Shown: piece after piece, positions 1 through 8,909 of the stretch
Layout of the letters: the number at the start of each line of letters is the position of its first letter
How positions within the stretch are numbered: position 1 is the first letter of the stretch
Assembly (NCBI GenBank): GCA_963761115.1
Contig: CAVXFS010000005.1
Span: 1,054,001 to 1,118,000 of the forward strand
Source of the DNA: CAVXFS01 sp963761115
Lineage (GTDB): Bacteria > Pseudomonadota > Gammaproteobacteria > Burkholderiales > Gallionellaceae
Length of the DNA stretch: 64,000 nucleotides
Direction: 5' to 3'
Made by a program: the position numbers and the translations under genes
Notes under the pieces: generated by a model
Told to the model about the DNA's origin: nothing
The model's input: only the letters and a program-made list of their open reading frames with translations
Database searches by the model: none

Positions 1-1283
1 GGGATGACTGTACCGAGTGCCGATGAAGGACGCCCGGCGAGGAAATCGCCGACGCGTTGAGCCGGCGCGTGATAATTGTTTCCGCCCAGCTCGAATGCGT
101 GCGCTTCCCACTTGCGCTGGAATGCCATGCCGGCGAGCACGTCGCCCGGATAATCTTCTGGTGTGATGCCGACCACGATGCCGCTGTTGGCGTTGCGTTC
201 GTTGCGCGAATACTGGCTCATGCCATTGGTGACCACGCGGCCTGCTTCGGAGGTTGCTGCTACCACGGTGCCGCCGGGGCACATGCAGAAGCTGTACACC
301 GAGCGCCCGTTGCTGGCGTGGTGCACCAGCTTGTAGTCCGCTGCGCCGAGCTGCGGATTGCCTGCGTTGGGGCCGAAGCGCGCGCGGTCGATCAGCGACT
401 GCGGGTGCTCGATGCGGAAGCCGATTGAGAAGGGCTTGGCCTCCAGATACACGCCGCGCGCATGCAGCATCGCGAAGGTGTCGCGCGCACTGTGGCCGAC
501 GGCGAGCACCACATGGCGGCTGGCGATGTGCTCGCCGCTCGCCAGCATCACGCCATGCACCTGTCCGTCCACAATCTCGATGTCCGCGACGCGGCATTGA
601 AAGCGGATCTCGCCGCCCAGCGCCTCGATGCTGTGGCGCAACTTCTCCACCACGCCCACCAGCCGGAACGTGCCGATGTGCGGCTTGCTGACATAAAGGA
701 TTTCCTCCGGCGCGCCGGCCTTGACGAATTCGGTGAGCACCTTGCGACCGTAGTGTTTCGGGTCCTTGATCTGGCTGTGCAGCTTGCCGTCGGAGAACGT
801 GCCCGCGCCGCCCTCGCCGAACTGTACATTGGATTCCGGATCGAGGCGGCCTTTCCGCCACAGGCCCCAGGTGTCCCTGGTGCGCTCGCGCACCAGCTTG
901 CCGCGTTCCAGGATGATCGGACGAAACCCCATCTGCGCGAGGATCAGCCCGGCAAAGATGCCGCATGGCCCGGTGCCGATTACGACAGGGCGCTCGCTGT
1001 GCTGCGGCGGAGCCTGGGCGACGAAATGGTAGCGTGTGTCAGGCGCGGGTGCGATATTCGGTTTGCCTTTGAGTCGTTCGAGCAACGCGGCTTCATTGCT
1101 GACATCGACGTCCAGTGTGTAAATGAACACAATGGCCGCAGGTTTGCGGGCATCGTAGCCGCGACGGAAGATGGTGTGGCCGCGCAATTCGGTCGCATCG
1201 ATGCCGAGACGCTTGAGGATCGCGTGCTTCAGATCTTCATCGGAATGGGTCAGCGGAAGCTTGATTTCGGTCAGTCGCAACAT
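1..1283 (-). CDS. FAD-dependent dehydrogenase (COG2509-like), 3' end cut by window start
   Basis: An open frame of about 427 codons runs from an ATG at 1283 down to base 1 with no stop, so the C-terminus lies outside the window. It begins MLRLTEIKLP. A small alpha/beta N-terminal domain of about 95 residues precedes a Rossmann FAD-binding motif, VIGTGPCGIFAG, at residues 101-112. Further on there is a GEGGAGTFSDGKLHS stretch and a CMCPGGTVVAA stretch. This arrangement matches the 'NAD(FAD)-utilising dehydrogenase' family COG2509, whose substrate is not known. The long open frames on the opposite strand here are antisense shadows. The gene stands alone on the minus strand, separated by about 300 bases from the HU gene. 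The family call is confident; the function is not known. Confidence 0.85.
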   Translation of the reverse strand, partial: MLRLTEIKLPLTHSDEDLKHAILKRLGIDATELRGHTIFRRGYDARKPAAIVFIYTLDVDVSNEAALLERLKGKPNIAPAPDTRYHFVAQAPPQHSERPVVIGTGPCGIFAGLILAQMGFRPIILERGKLVRERTRDTWGLWRKGRLDPESNVQFGEGGAGTFSDGKLHSQIKDPKHYGRKVLTEFVKAGAPEEILYVSKPHIGTFRLVGVVEKLRHSIEALGGEIRFQCRVADIEIVDGQVHGVMLASGEHIASRHVVLAVGHSARDTFAMLHARGVYLEAKPFSIGFRIEHPQSLIDRARFGPNAGNPQLGAADYKLVHHASNGRSVYSFCMCPGGTVVAATSEAGRVVTNGMSQYSRNERNANSGIVVGITPEDYPGDVLAGMAFQRKWEAHAFELGGNNYHAPAQRVGDFLAGRPSSALGTVI

Positions 1284-1552
1284 GGCCGGCATTTTACTCC
1301 GTCGCACCGGTCTGCCGGTACGACATTGTCTGGCCATGGGGATGGAACCTGCCTCGCATGTTGGTGATGATCGTCACGCCGATCCGGTTGTTCAAATGGA
1401 AGGCAGTGGCTACTTGTTACATCCAGCTTTCTGGATGCTGAAGATGATCCTGCTGTTCAACCTATAGCATGACCGATCGTTACTGCATATTCAAAATTAT
1501 GTTTTGAAATAGACTGCGGGGAATTGCGGGCGCCTGAGGGCGAACAAGCAAC
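1284..1552. other. Intergenic stretch, nothing recognised
   Basis: About 270 bases lie between the start of the FAD dehydrogenase gene and the terminator behind the HU gene. The dehydrogenase promoter should be here, but I see no convincing -35/-10 pair and no small open frame with a ribosome binding site. Confidence 0.4.
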
Positions 1553-1576
1553 AACCGCCAGATGGCTCTGGCGGTT
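1553..1576 (-). terminator. Rho-independent terminator of the HU gene
   Basis: A perfect 10-bp stem (AACCGCCAGA / TCTGGCGGTT) encloses a 4-base loop, just beyond the HU stop codon at 1590. The T-tract on the minus strand is weak (GTTGCTTGTT), so the efficiency is uncertain. Confidence 0.65.
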
Positions 1577-1589
1577 ATCGTTGGAATGA

Positions 1590-1874
1590 TTATTTCTTTG
1601 CGGAGTTAACTGCTGCTTTGAGCGTGGCACCAGCCTTGAATGCAGGAGCCTTGGATGCCTTGATCTTCAACTCGGCGCCGGTCTTCGGGTTGCGGCCGAT
1701 GCGTGCGGCGCGCTTGCGAACTTCGAATGAGCCGAAGCCAACGAGTGAAACTTTGTCCCCTTTCTTGAGCGCGCCGGAGATGATGTCGATAACGGCGGCG
1801 ATAGTGCGGTCAGCGCTTGCGTTGCTTGTGTCGGTCTTTTTTGCCAGTGCTTCGGCCAATTCTTTTCTGTTCAT
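1590..1874 (-). CDS. hup: HU family nucleoid DNA-binding protein
   Basis: A 94-residue protein of typical HU length starting MNRKELAEALAKK. It has the conserved core VSLVGFGSFEVRKRAARIGRNP: the GFGSF turn leads into the flexible beta-arm, where RNP inserts the proline into the DNA minor groove. HU dimers bend and compact DNA without sequence specificity. The ATG is preceded by AAAGGGAG at good spacing. The gene is monocistronic, with its own promoter candidate upstream and a hairpin terminator downstream. HU and IHF share this fold; the arm and the N-terminus look like HU (HupB type) rather than IHF. Confidence 0.95.
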   Translation of the reverse strand: MNRKELAEALAKKTDTSNASADRTIAAVIDIISGALKKGDKVSLVGFGSFEVRKRAARIGRNPKTGAELKIKASKAPAFKAGATLKAAVNSAKK

Positions 1875-1915
1875 GAGTAACTCCCTTTAGTTGTGGTGGA
1901 TGTGACAGAGGTAGA

Positions 1916-1943
1916 TTGTTATGGATATTTGCCTTGCTGGCAA
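1916..1943 (-). promoter_or_regulatory. Candidate sigma-70 promoter of the HU gene
   Basis: On the minus strand a TTGCCA -35 box (1943-1938) is followed after 16 bases by a TAACAA -10 box (1921-1916), about 40 bases upstream of the HU start. This is by inspection only. Confidence 0.4.
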
Positions 1944-2167
1944 GGGGGATTGATCAATTTTTTTGAAAGTTTTCCGCTTTCTCCCCTTGGTGGGTGTCTG
2001 CACTTTGTCGTTTACCGGCCTGGGGCAGCGTGCCAATCGCATTCCAAACCCTGCTGCTGGTCGATGAAATGTGCAAATCCTGCAATATCCCCGCCTCCGC
2101 AAAACCGCATACAGAAGACAGGGTTCGCCTGATACCTGATGCAGTCTCTGCCTGGCCGGGGTGGCAC

Positions 2168-2195
2168 AAAAAAAGCCTGCATCGCTGCAAGCCTT
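2168..2195 (-). terminator. Terminator behind tRNA-Thr
   Basis: A GC-rich hairpin (AGGCTTGCA, loop GCGA, TGCAGGCTT) is followed on the minus strand by a run of seven T. It lies 8 bases past the CCA end of the tRNA. Confidence 0.8.
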
Positions 2196-2203
2196 GTATC
2201 TAT

Positions 2204-2279
2204 TGGTGCCGCTTGCCGGAATCGAACTGGCGACCTACGCGTTACGAGTGCGTTGCTCTACCAACTGAGCTAAAGCGGC
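2204..2279 (-). tRNA. tRNA-Thr(CGU)
   Basis: A 76-nt cloverleaf can be folded by eye. The acceptor stem is GCCGCTT/AAGCGGC with an encoded CCA end, the D-arm is GCTC..GAGC, the anticodon loop is CTCGTAA giving anticodon CGT, and the T-loop is TTCGATT. The T-stem contains one A-C mismatch and the anticodon stem has an A-C at its loop-closing pair. The gene lies directly downstream of thiO on the same strand. Confidence 0.95.
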
Positions 2280-2320
2280 GAAACCGGCGCGATTATAAAC
2301 GCTGGGTCACATCGGGGCAA

Positions 2321-3403
2321 TCAGGCAATGCTCCACCAACGCTGATATGGTGCGACATCAAATGGTTGCGGGTCGCCTTTGATCTCATTCAGCAGGATGC
2401 ATGCACTGGCCCAGGCCATGGTGACGCCATAGCGAAAATGTCCGCTGTTGAGGTACAGGTTATCCAGCCCCGGGTGGCGCCCGATGGCCGGGATGTTGTG
2501 CGGAGATGCGGGACGCAGGCCGGCCCAGTGCTGCGCCAGCGGCATGCCGCGCAGTTGCGGCAGCAGCGATTCCGCGCGCTGGCGCAAGCTGTCGCATGCC
2601 TCTTGCGTAGTATTTTTATCGAATCCTGCATCTTCCAGCGTGCTGCCGACCAGCAAGTGCCCATCGCGACGCGGGATCAGGTACAGCTCGCCTTGCAGCA
2701 CGATATGGGGCAGGGGCGGGGCAGGGAACTTGAACAGCAGGATCTGTCCGCGCATCGGTTTGATGTCGAGGCGCAATGCATGCCGCCCCAGCACTTGCCT
2801 GCTCCAGGCGCCGGAGGCAATGATGTATCGATCGGCCATCATTTCGCCGCGACTGGTGCCGAGCGACAGCACCCGTGCGGAGTCAGTCCTGATGTCGTTC
2901 ACGGTGCAGTTTTCGACGATGCGGCCGCCGAGCATTTCGACCTGTTTGCGCAGGGCGCGCATCAATCTCGGGTTGCGTACCTGGGCCACGTCCGGTAATA
3001 GCAGCGTTTCGCGTTCCCACTGCACGCCTGCAGCGGCAGGCGGCGAGGACAGCGTTTCGATGTTCACAGCATGACTGGCACACCACTGGCGTGCTGTTGC
3101 AGAATCGAATGGCGGCAACACCAGCATGCCATTCGCTTCGTGTTCAGGGTCGATGCCGGAGGCCTCGTGCAGGGATCGTGACCATGCCGGAAACAGGGCA
3201 GCGCCGAGGCAGGTCAGGCGCGTGACTTCTTCTGGATAATCCCACGGGCACAGCGGTGACAGGATGCCGCCGCCGGCCCAGGACGATTCGCTGCCGCATC
3301 GGCCGCGGTCGAGGACGGTCACTTTTGCACCTTTTTGCAAAAATGCCAGCGCGCTCGACAGCCCGATGACGCCGGCGCCAACAATCAGGAAATCGGGATT
3401 CAA
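2321..3403 (-). CDS. thiO: Glycine oxidase ThiO (FAD-dependent)
   Basis: A 360-residue DAAO-type flavoprotein. An N-terminal Rossmann motif VGAGVIGLSSALAFLQKG is followed by an acidic/VTVLDRG strand end and a conserved SSWAGGGILSPLCPWDY flavin-loop region. Near the C-terminus, LRPASPHNIPAIG and LYLNSGHFRYGVTMAWAS form the FAD-binding and lid region. ThiO oxidises glycine to the imine used for the thiazole ring of thiamine in aerobic bacteria. It lies 12 bases downstream of ispH, so it is probably the last gene of that operon. No other thiamine gene is nearby. Other amino-acid oxidases of this fold cannot be fully excluded. Confidence 0.85.
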   Translation of the reverse strand: MNPDFLIVGAGVIGLSSALAFLQKGAKVTVLDRGRCGSESSWAGGGILSPLCPWDYPEEVTRLTCLGAALFPAWSRSLHEASGIDPEHEANGMLVLPPFDSATARQWCASHAVNIETLSSPPAAAGVQWERETLLLPDVAQVRNPRLMRALRKQVEMLGGRIVENCTVNDIRTDSARVLSLGTSRGEMMADRYIIASGAWSRQVLGRHALRLDIKPMRGQILLFKFPAPPLPHIVLQGELYLIPRRDGHLLVGSTLEDAGFDKNTTQEACDSLRQRAESLLPQLRGMPLAQHWAGLRPASPHNIPAIGRHPGLDNLYLNSGHFRYGVTMAWASACILLNEIKGDPQPFDVAPYQRWWSIA

Positions 3404-3415
3404 ACGCGTTCCTTT

Positions 3416-4348
3416 TCAGCTTGCGGCGGGATTGAGTGCCTTTGGCAGCGGGAATACCACGTTCTCGTTCACGCCCTGCAGTTCCAGCACGGTCGCGTTG
3501 CCCATTTGCCGCAGCCGTTCGATCACGTTCTGCACCAGAATTTCCGGTGCGGACGCGCCGGCGGTGATGCCGACCTGCTGCTTGCCCTGCAGCCACTCGG
3601 CCTGCAACTCATCGGCACTGTCGACCAGGTAGGCCTGCACGTTCATGTTGTGCGCGACTTCGCGCAGGCGGTTGGAATTGGAACTGTTGGGCGAGCCGAC
3701 CACGATCACCAGGTCGCATTGTTTCGCCATCAGCTTCACCGCGTCCTGGCGGTTTTGCGTGGCATAGCAGATATCGTCCTTCTTCGGGCCGCTGATGCCG
3801 GGGAAGCGCACCCGCAAGGCATCGATGATGGTGCTGGCATCGTCTACCGACAACGTGGTCTGGGTGACGAAGGCGAGATTCTTTTCATCGTTGATGCTCA
3901 GCTTTTGCACGTCCTCCGGCGATTCGACCAGGTACATGCCGCCGTTGCTCTGGCCCATGGTGCCTTCCACTTCCGGGTGCCCGGCATGGCCGATCATGAT
4001 GATCTCCTTGCCCTGCTCGCGCATGCGCCTGACTTCGACATGTACCTTGGTCACCAGCGGACAGGTGGCATCGAACACGGTCAACCCGCGCGCCTCGGCC
4101 GCGTGCCTGACCGACTGTGGCACGCCGTGCGCGCTGTAGATCAGGATGCTGTCGTCAGGTACGTCGTCAAGATCCTCGATGAACACCGCGCCCTTGGCTT
4201 TCAGGTCATCCACCACGAATTTGTTGTGCACGACTTCGTGGCGCACATAGATCGGCGCACCGTGCATGACCAGCGCGCGCTCGACGATCTCGATGGCGCG
4301 ATCCACGCCGGCGCAAAATCCCCTGGGGTTGGCCAGCAATATGTTCAT
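3416..4348 (-). CDS. ispH: 4-hydroxy-3-methylbut-2-enyl diphosphate reductase
   Basis: A 310-residue IspH/LytB protein that catalyses the last step of the MEP isoprenoid pathway, making IPP and DMAPP. The three 4Fe-4S cysteines are in place: C12 (GFCAGV), C96 (ATCPLVTKVH) and C194 (ICYATQNRQ). The catalytic glutamate is E126 in HPEVEGT. SPNSSNSNRL, part of the diphosphate-binding pocket, is also present. The ATG overlaps the lspA stop as ATGA, which implies translational coupling. ispD and ispF of the same pathway are encoded together at about 37-38 kb. Confidence 0.97.
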   Translation of the reverse strand: MNILLANPRGFCAGVDRAIEIVERALVMHGAPIYVRHEVVHNKFVVDDLKAKGAVFIEDLDDVPDDSILIYSAHGVPQSVRHAAEARGLTVFDATCPLVTKVHVEVRRMREQGKEIIMIGHAGHPEVEGTMGQSNGGMYLVESPEDVQKLSINDEKNLAFVTQTTLSVDDASTIIDALRVRFPGISGPKKDDICYATQNRQDAVKLMAKQCDLVIVVGSPNSSNSNRLREVAHNMNVQAYLVDSADELQAEWLQGKQQVGITAGASAPEILVQNVIERLRQMGNATVLELQGVNENVVFPLPKALNPAAS

Positions 4349-4812
4349 TTAGCCTTCTCCGCCTTGTTCATCAACCCGTCCAATATCAGCAGGGCTGCGC
4401 CGCAGGTGATCGCCGAATCGGCAAGATTGAACGCGGCAAAGTGATGCTCGTTCCAGTGAAAATCCAGGAAATCCACCACATAGCCGAAACGCACACGGTC
4501 GATCAAATTGCCCAGCGCGCCGCCCAAGATAAAGGACAGCGCAAAACTGAACAGTTTCTGTTGTGCATGCTTGCGCAGCAGGAAGACGATCCAGACCGCG
4601 GCGATCACCGCGACTGCGGAGAACAGCCAGCGCTGCCAGCCGCCGGCGTCGTTGAGCATGCTGAACGATGCGCCCATGTTGTGCGCCAGCACCAGGTTGA
4701 AGATGCCATTGACGAACATGGCTTCGCCGTACTGGAAGTGACTGCTGATGGCGGCCTTGCTCCACTGGTCGAGCACGATGACAACGGCGGCAACAGCAAT
4801 CCAGCGCAACAT
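4345..4812 (-). CDS. lspA: Lipoprotein signal peptidase (signal peptidase II)
   Basis: A 155-residue inner-membrane aspartyl protease with four hydrophobic segments. The two catalytic aspartates sit in the conserved boxes GNLIDRVRFG and FNLADSAIT. It cleaves lipoprotein signal peptides before the lipidated cysteine; several lipobox proteins are encoded in this window. The frame stays open upstream into ileS in another frame. I chose the ATG at 4812 because the conserved domain starts MLRWIAVAAVVIVLDQ and because AGAGGAG lies immediately upstream. It lies downstream of ileS and overlaps ispH by four bases. Confidence 0.95.
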   Translation of the reverse strand: MLRWIAVAAVVIVLDQWSKAAISSHFQYGEAMFVNGIFNLVLAHNMGASFSMLNDAGGWQRWLFSAVAVIAAVWIVFLLRKHAQQKLFSFALSFILGGALGNLIDRVRFGYVVDFLDFHWNEHHFAAFNLADSAITCGAALLILDGLMNKAEKAK

Positions 4813-4855
4813 CTCTCCTCTGACGCTTGCAGAAGAGTGAGTGGGGGAGAGGCTA

Positions 4856-7733
4856 TCAGGCATACTTGCGCGCCTCGCCTTCGCCGAACAGGTTCGAGAC
4901 ACAGCGTCCGCACAGCGCCGGATGCTGCGCATCGATGCCGACATCTTCGCGGTAATGCCAGCAGCGGCTGCACTTGCTGTGGGCGCTGGGGCTGACGATG
5001 ACTTCCAGATTGTCGTCGTTACCCGGGTGCAGGGTGACGCGCGAGGTGATGAACACATATTTCAGGTCGTCGCCCAGGCGCTTGAGCGATCGATAGGCAT
5101 CGCCCGTGGCATGGATGTCAAGTTCGGCCTGCAGCGACGATCCCAGCAATCCCTGCGCGCGCTGTTCCTCGATCTGCTTGTTGGCGATCTCGCGGATCGC
5201 GCATACCTGCCGCCAGTCATCCGCGAATTTCGCATCGGTGCCGCTTGCCGGCAGCACATGCCACAGCCGCTCGAAGATGCTGCCCGCATCATCTCCGGCG
5301 TGAGTGGACCAGACTTCTTCCGCGGTGAAACTCAGGATAGGCGCGATCAAACAGGTCAGGCTGTGCATGATCTCATGCAGCGCATTCTGCGCAGAACGGC
5401 GCGCAAAAGAATCTTCGCCGGCGGTGTATAACCGGTCCTTGAGGATGTCGAGATAGAAGCCGCCCAGTTGCTCGGAACAGAATGACTGCAGACTTTGCAC
5501 CACCAGGTGGAATTCGTAGCTTTCATAGCCGGCGCATATCTCGTCCTGCAATTTGTGTGTCAGCACCAGCGCATAGCGGTCGATCTCCAGCCACTCATGT
5601 ACCGGGCATCGCATGCTGTTGCGGGTCGAAATCGGCGGTGTTGGCGAGCAGGAAGCGCAGCGTGTTGCGGATGCGGCGGTAGCTTTCCACCACGCGCTTG
5701 AGGATCTCGTCGGAGATCGTCATTTCGCCGGAATAATCGGTAGATGCTGCCCACAGCCGCAGGATATCCGCGCCAAACGTCGCCGATCACTTTCTGCGGT
5801 GCGATCACGTTGCCCTTGGACTTCGACATCTTGTGACCGCCGCCGTCGACCACGAAGCCGTGCGTGAGCAGCGCATCGTAAGGCGCGCGGCCATTGCATC
5901 GCGCACGATGTCAGCAGCGAGGACTGGAACCAGCCGCGATGCTGGTCGGAGCCTTCCAGGTAGAGGTCGGCGGGGAAGCGCAATCCTTCGCGTTTCGCCA
6001 GCACCGAAGCATGGGTCACGCCGGAATCGAACCACACGTCCAGCGTATCGGAGAGTTTGCGGTAATGCGCCGCGTCCGTCGCCGAGCAGTTCGTCGCATT
6101 CAGGCTGAACCAGGCTTCGATGCCGGCCTGTTCGACGCGCTGCGCGACCTGTTCCAGCAGTTCCAGCGTGCGCGGATGCAACTGCATGGTTTCCCTGTGC
6201 ACGAAGAACGGCATCGGCACGCCCCAGCTGCGCTGGCGCGACACGCACCAGTCGGGGCGGTTCCTGATCATCGCCTCGAGGCGGGCGCGGCCCCATGCAC
6301 GGGAAGAACTGCGTGGCCTCGACGGCCTGGTTGGCCAGGTCGCGCAGGCTCTGGCCGTCATCCTTTTCCTGTGTGGCGCCATGCGAGCGCGTTTCCTGCA
6401 CCAGCTTTTCCGTGTCGCCCAGGGTCATAACCGCCACGTTGTCCATGCCGATGAACCACTGCGGCGTGGAACGGAAGATGATCGGCGTCTTGTGTCGCCA
6501 GCAATGCGGATAGCTGTGCTGCATTTTTTCCAGGTGCAGAAGATGCCCGCTTTGTTTCAGTCCTTCGATCACCACGTCGTTGGCTTTCCACACGAACAGG
6601 CCGGCCAGCGGCGTGTCCCCGACCGGCGGCGTGGCGGCGACGAACTTGCCGTCGTCGCCGACCGGATTGTCGTTCGGCAGGTCGTATTTGCTGGCCGACG
6701 AAATAGTCGTCGAGGCCGTGCGCCGGCGCGGTATGCACCAGGCCGGTACCCGCTTCCAGCGTGACATGCTCGCCGCAGATGATCGGCACGATGCGATCCT
6801 GGAACGGGTGCTGCAGCGGCAACATCTCCAGTGCAGCGCCTGCGCAGGTGCCGACGACTTGCGCGCCTTCGGTCAGTCCGTAGCGCGCGAGACAGGTATC
6901 AGCCAGTTCGGCGACCAGTATCAGGTAACCCGTTTGTCGTCTGGATCAGGCGATATTCGTGTTCCGGATGCACGCTCACCGCCTGGTTGGCAGGCAGCGT
7001 CCACGGCGTGGTGGTCCAGATCACCGCATAGACTTTCGCCTCGCCCGGCAACGACACGCCGAATGCCTTGCCCAGCGCGTGCCTTGTCCTTCACCTCGAA
7101 AGCCCACGTCGATCGCGGGCGAGGTCTTGTCCTCGTATTCCACTTCGGCTTCGGCCAGCGCCGATTGGCAATCCAGGCACCAGTTCACCGGCTTGCGGCC
7201 CTGATACAGATAGCCGCGCTCGAAGATTATTCCGAGCGCGCGGATGATGTCGGCTTCGGTCCTGAAATCCATGGTCAGGTAAGGATGGTCCCAGTCGCCC
7301 AGCACGCCGAGGCGGATGAAATCCTTCTTCTGCCGTTCGACCTGCTCGGCGGCATAGGCGCGGCACAGTTCGCGGAACTGCGGCGGGCGGGATCGCCTTG
7401 CCGTGTTTCTTCTCCACCTGCAATTCGATCGGCAGGCCGTGGCAGTCCCAGCCCGGCACGTAGGGCGCGTCGAAGCCGGCCAGGGTCTTGGACTTGACGA
7501 TGATGTCCTTCAGCACCTTGTTCACCGCATGACCGATATGGATGTCGCCGTTGGCATACGGCGGGCCATCGTGCAGGATGAATTGCGGCCGCCCCTTGCT
7601 GGCCGCGCGGATACGCTGGTAGCGTTGCTGTTGCCTGCCATTGCTCCAGCATCAGCGGCTCGCGCTTGGCGAGGTCGCCGCGCATCGGGAACGGAGTGTC
7701 CGGAAGGTTAAGCGGGTATTTGTTGTCTGTCAT
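4856..7733 (-). CDS. ileS: Isoleucine--tRNA ligase, frame broken by about ten single-base insertions
   Basis: A class I aminoacyl-tRNA synthetase. All landmarks are present but spread over three frames: start MTDNKYPLNLPDTPFPMRGD, GDIHIGH (HIGH box, about 7540), the WTTTPWTLPANQ editing-domain motif (about 7010), the KMSKS loop (about 5820), and C-terminal zinc cysteines CSRCW/CGRC (about 4900-4970). Conserved blocks rejoin if one base is removed near each of 7622, 7385, 7097, 7079, 6927, 6697, 6299, 5896, 5780 and 5603. The span minus ten bases is 956 codons, which fits IleS. There are no stop-creating substitutions or deletions. I therefore think the gene is intact in the organism and the sequence carries errors. 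It lies between ribF and lspA, the usual operon order. Confidence 0.9.
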
Positions 7734-7754
7734 AATTATTTTCGAAACCACTGT

Positions 7755-8662
7755 TTAGCATGTTCCACATCGAACGCAGATCTGCCGCGTCAAACTCTCC
7801 AGATCGGGATATTTTTCTTCGTCGCGCAGCTTGTGCAAAAAATCCACGCGCAGGTGCTTGTCGTATATCTGGCTGCGAGAAATCGAACAGGTGCACTTCC
7901 AGCACCGGCTTGCCATCCTGGTTCACCGTCGGGCGCACGCCCAGGCTGGCCACTCCCTGCAGACGCCGGCAGGTCGGCATCCTGCACCTGCACCACGAAG
8001 ATCCCGGACAGCGGCGGGCGGTTGTGCTTCATCTGGATATTGGCGGTAGGGTAGCCGATCCGCTTGCCCGATGCCGTCCCCGTGCTCGACACGCCCGCTG
8101 ATGCTGTAGGGCCGCCCCAGATAGGATCGCGCCACCTCGATCTTTCCCTGCGCCAGCGCTTCGCGTACCGCCGTGCTGGAAACCCGCACGCCGTCATGCA
8201 GCACACTGTGCATCGCCTGGACATCGAAGCCCAGTTGCCGGCCGATCTTCTCCATCAGCGCAAAATCACCCGCTGCGTCCGCTGCCGAAACGGAAATCGT
8301 CGCCGATCAGCACGAATTTAACGCCGCATCTCGCGGTGCAGCGTGTACACGAAGTCCTCCGCGCCGATCTGCGCAAAACGCTTGTCGAAGCGGCAGACAT
8401 GCACGCGGTCGATCCCCAGCGTCGAGAACAGTTCCAGCTTCTCGCGCAACGAGGTCAGCCGCGGCGGCGCCTGTTGCGGCGTGAAGAATTCGCGCGGATG
8501 CGGTTCGAAGATCACCACCGCACTCGGCAGCCCGCGTTGCTGAGCCTCTGCGCGCAAATCATGCAGCAAAGCCTGATGGCCCAGATGCACGCCATCGAAA
8601 TTTCCAATGGTCAGTGCAACAGGCTGGTGAACTGAGGGATGAAGTCCGCGAAAAATCAGCAT
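7755..8662 (-). CDS. ribF: Bifunctional riboflavin kinase/FAD synthetase, frame broken by about five insertions
   Basis: Converts riboflavin to FMN and then FAD. The N-terminal nucleotidyltransferase begins MLIFRGLHPSVHQPVALTIG and has the NFDGVHLGHQALL motif. The C-terminal flavokinase has GKRIGYPTANIQ, and the end RVDFLHKLRDEEKYPDLESL is typical of the family. The conserved parts lie in different frames and rejoin on removing one base near 8320, 8270, 8068, 7963 and 7871. The span minus five bases is 301 codons, normal for RibF. As with ileS, every lesion is a +1, so sequence error is likelier than a pseudogene. It is the first gene of the ribF-ileS-lspA-ispH operon. Confidence 0.88.
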
Positions 8663-8909
8663 AAGGGCGCGGATTATACCAGAGGGGAGGGGGACTGTTC
8701 TGCTGCGCCAGAAGAGATGGAGCTGCGTGGTGGGAGGAAGCGATTAGGCTGCCTTGAGGTGTTTTTGGCAAGGAACGGTGATAAGCCAAGCCACTACGTA
8801 TTGCAGGTTATCGGCCTATGCGGACGGTCGCTCCAGTCTTGACCAGATCGACCATGAAAGACCGCTTGTATGGTTGGGGTGGTGTAATGCACATTCAATC
8901 ATGCAGGCG
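8663..8909. other. Intergenic region with a 22-nt match to the IS110 leader
   Basis: About 250 bases upstream of ribF and downstream of the FAD-ferredoxin gene. No gene is supported. Bases 8864-8885 are identical to the reverse complement of 17186-17207, inside the noncoding leader of the IS110 transposase gene; the flanks differ. Confidence 0.6.

Noticed and set aside
462..1367. Plus-strand open frame of 301 codons opposite the FAD dehydrogenase
   Set aside because: Antisense shadow of a GC-rich gene. The minus-strand frame has clear FAD motifs and is open throughout; this one is low-complexity with no domain.
1994..2998. 334-codon plus-strand frame over the tRNA and thiO
   Set aside because: It crosses the tRNA-Thr gene and its terminator and lies antisense to thiO.
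4856..8662. ileS and ribF as true pseudogenes or a programmed-frameshift system
   Set aside because: All lesions are single-base insertions, no shared slippery motif is seen, and ileS is essential; sequence error explains the pattern better.
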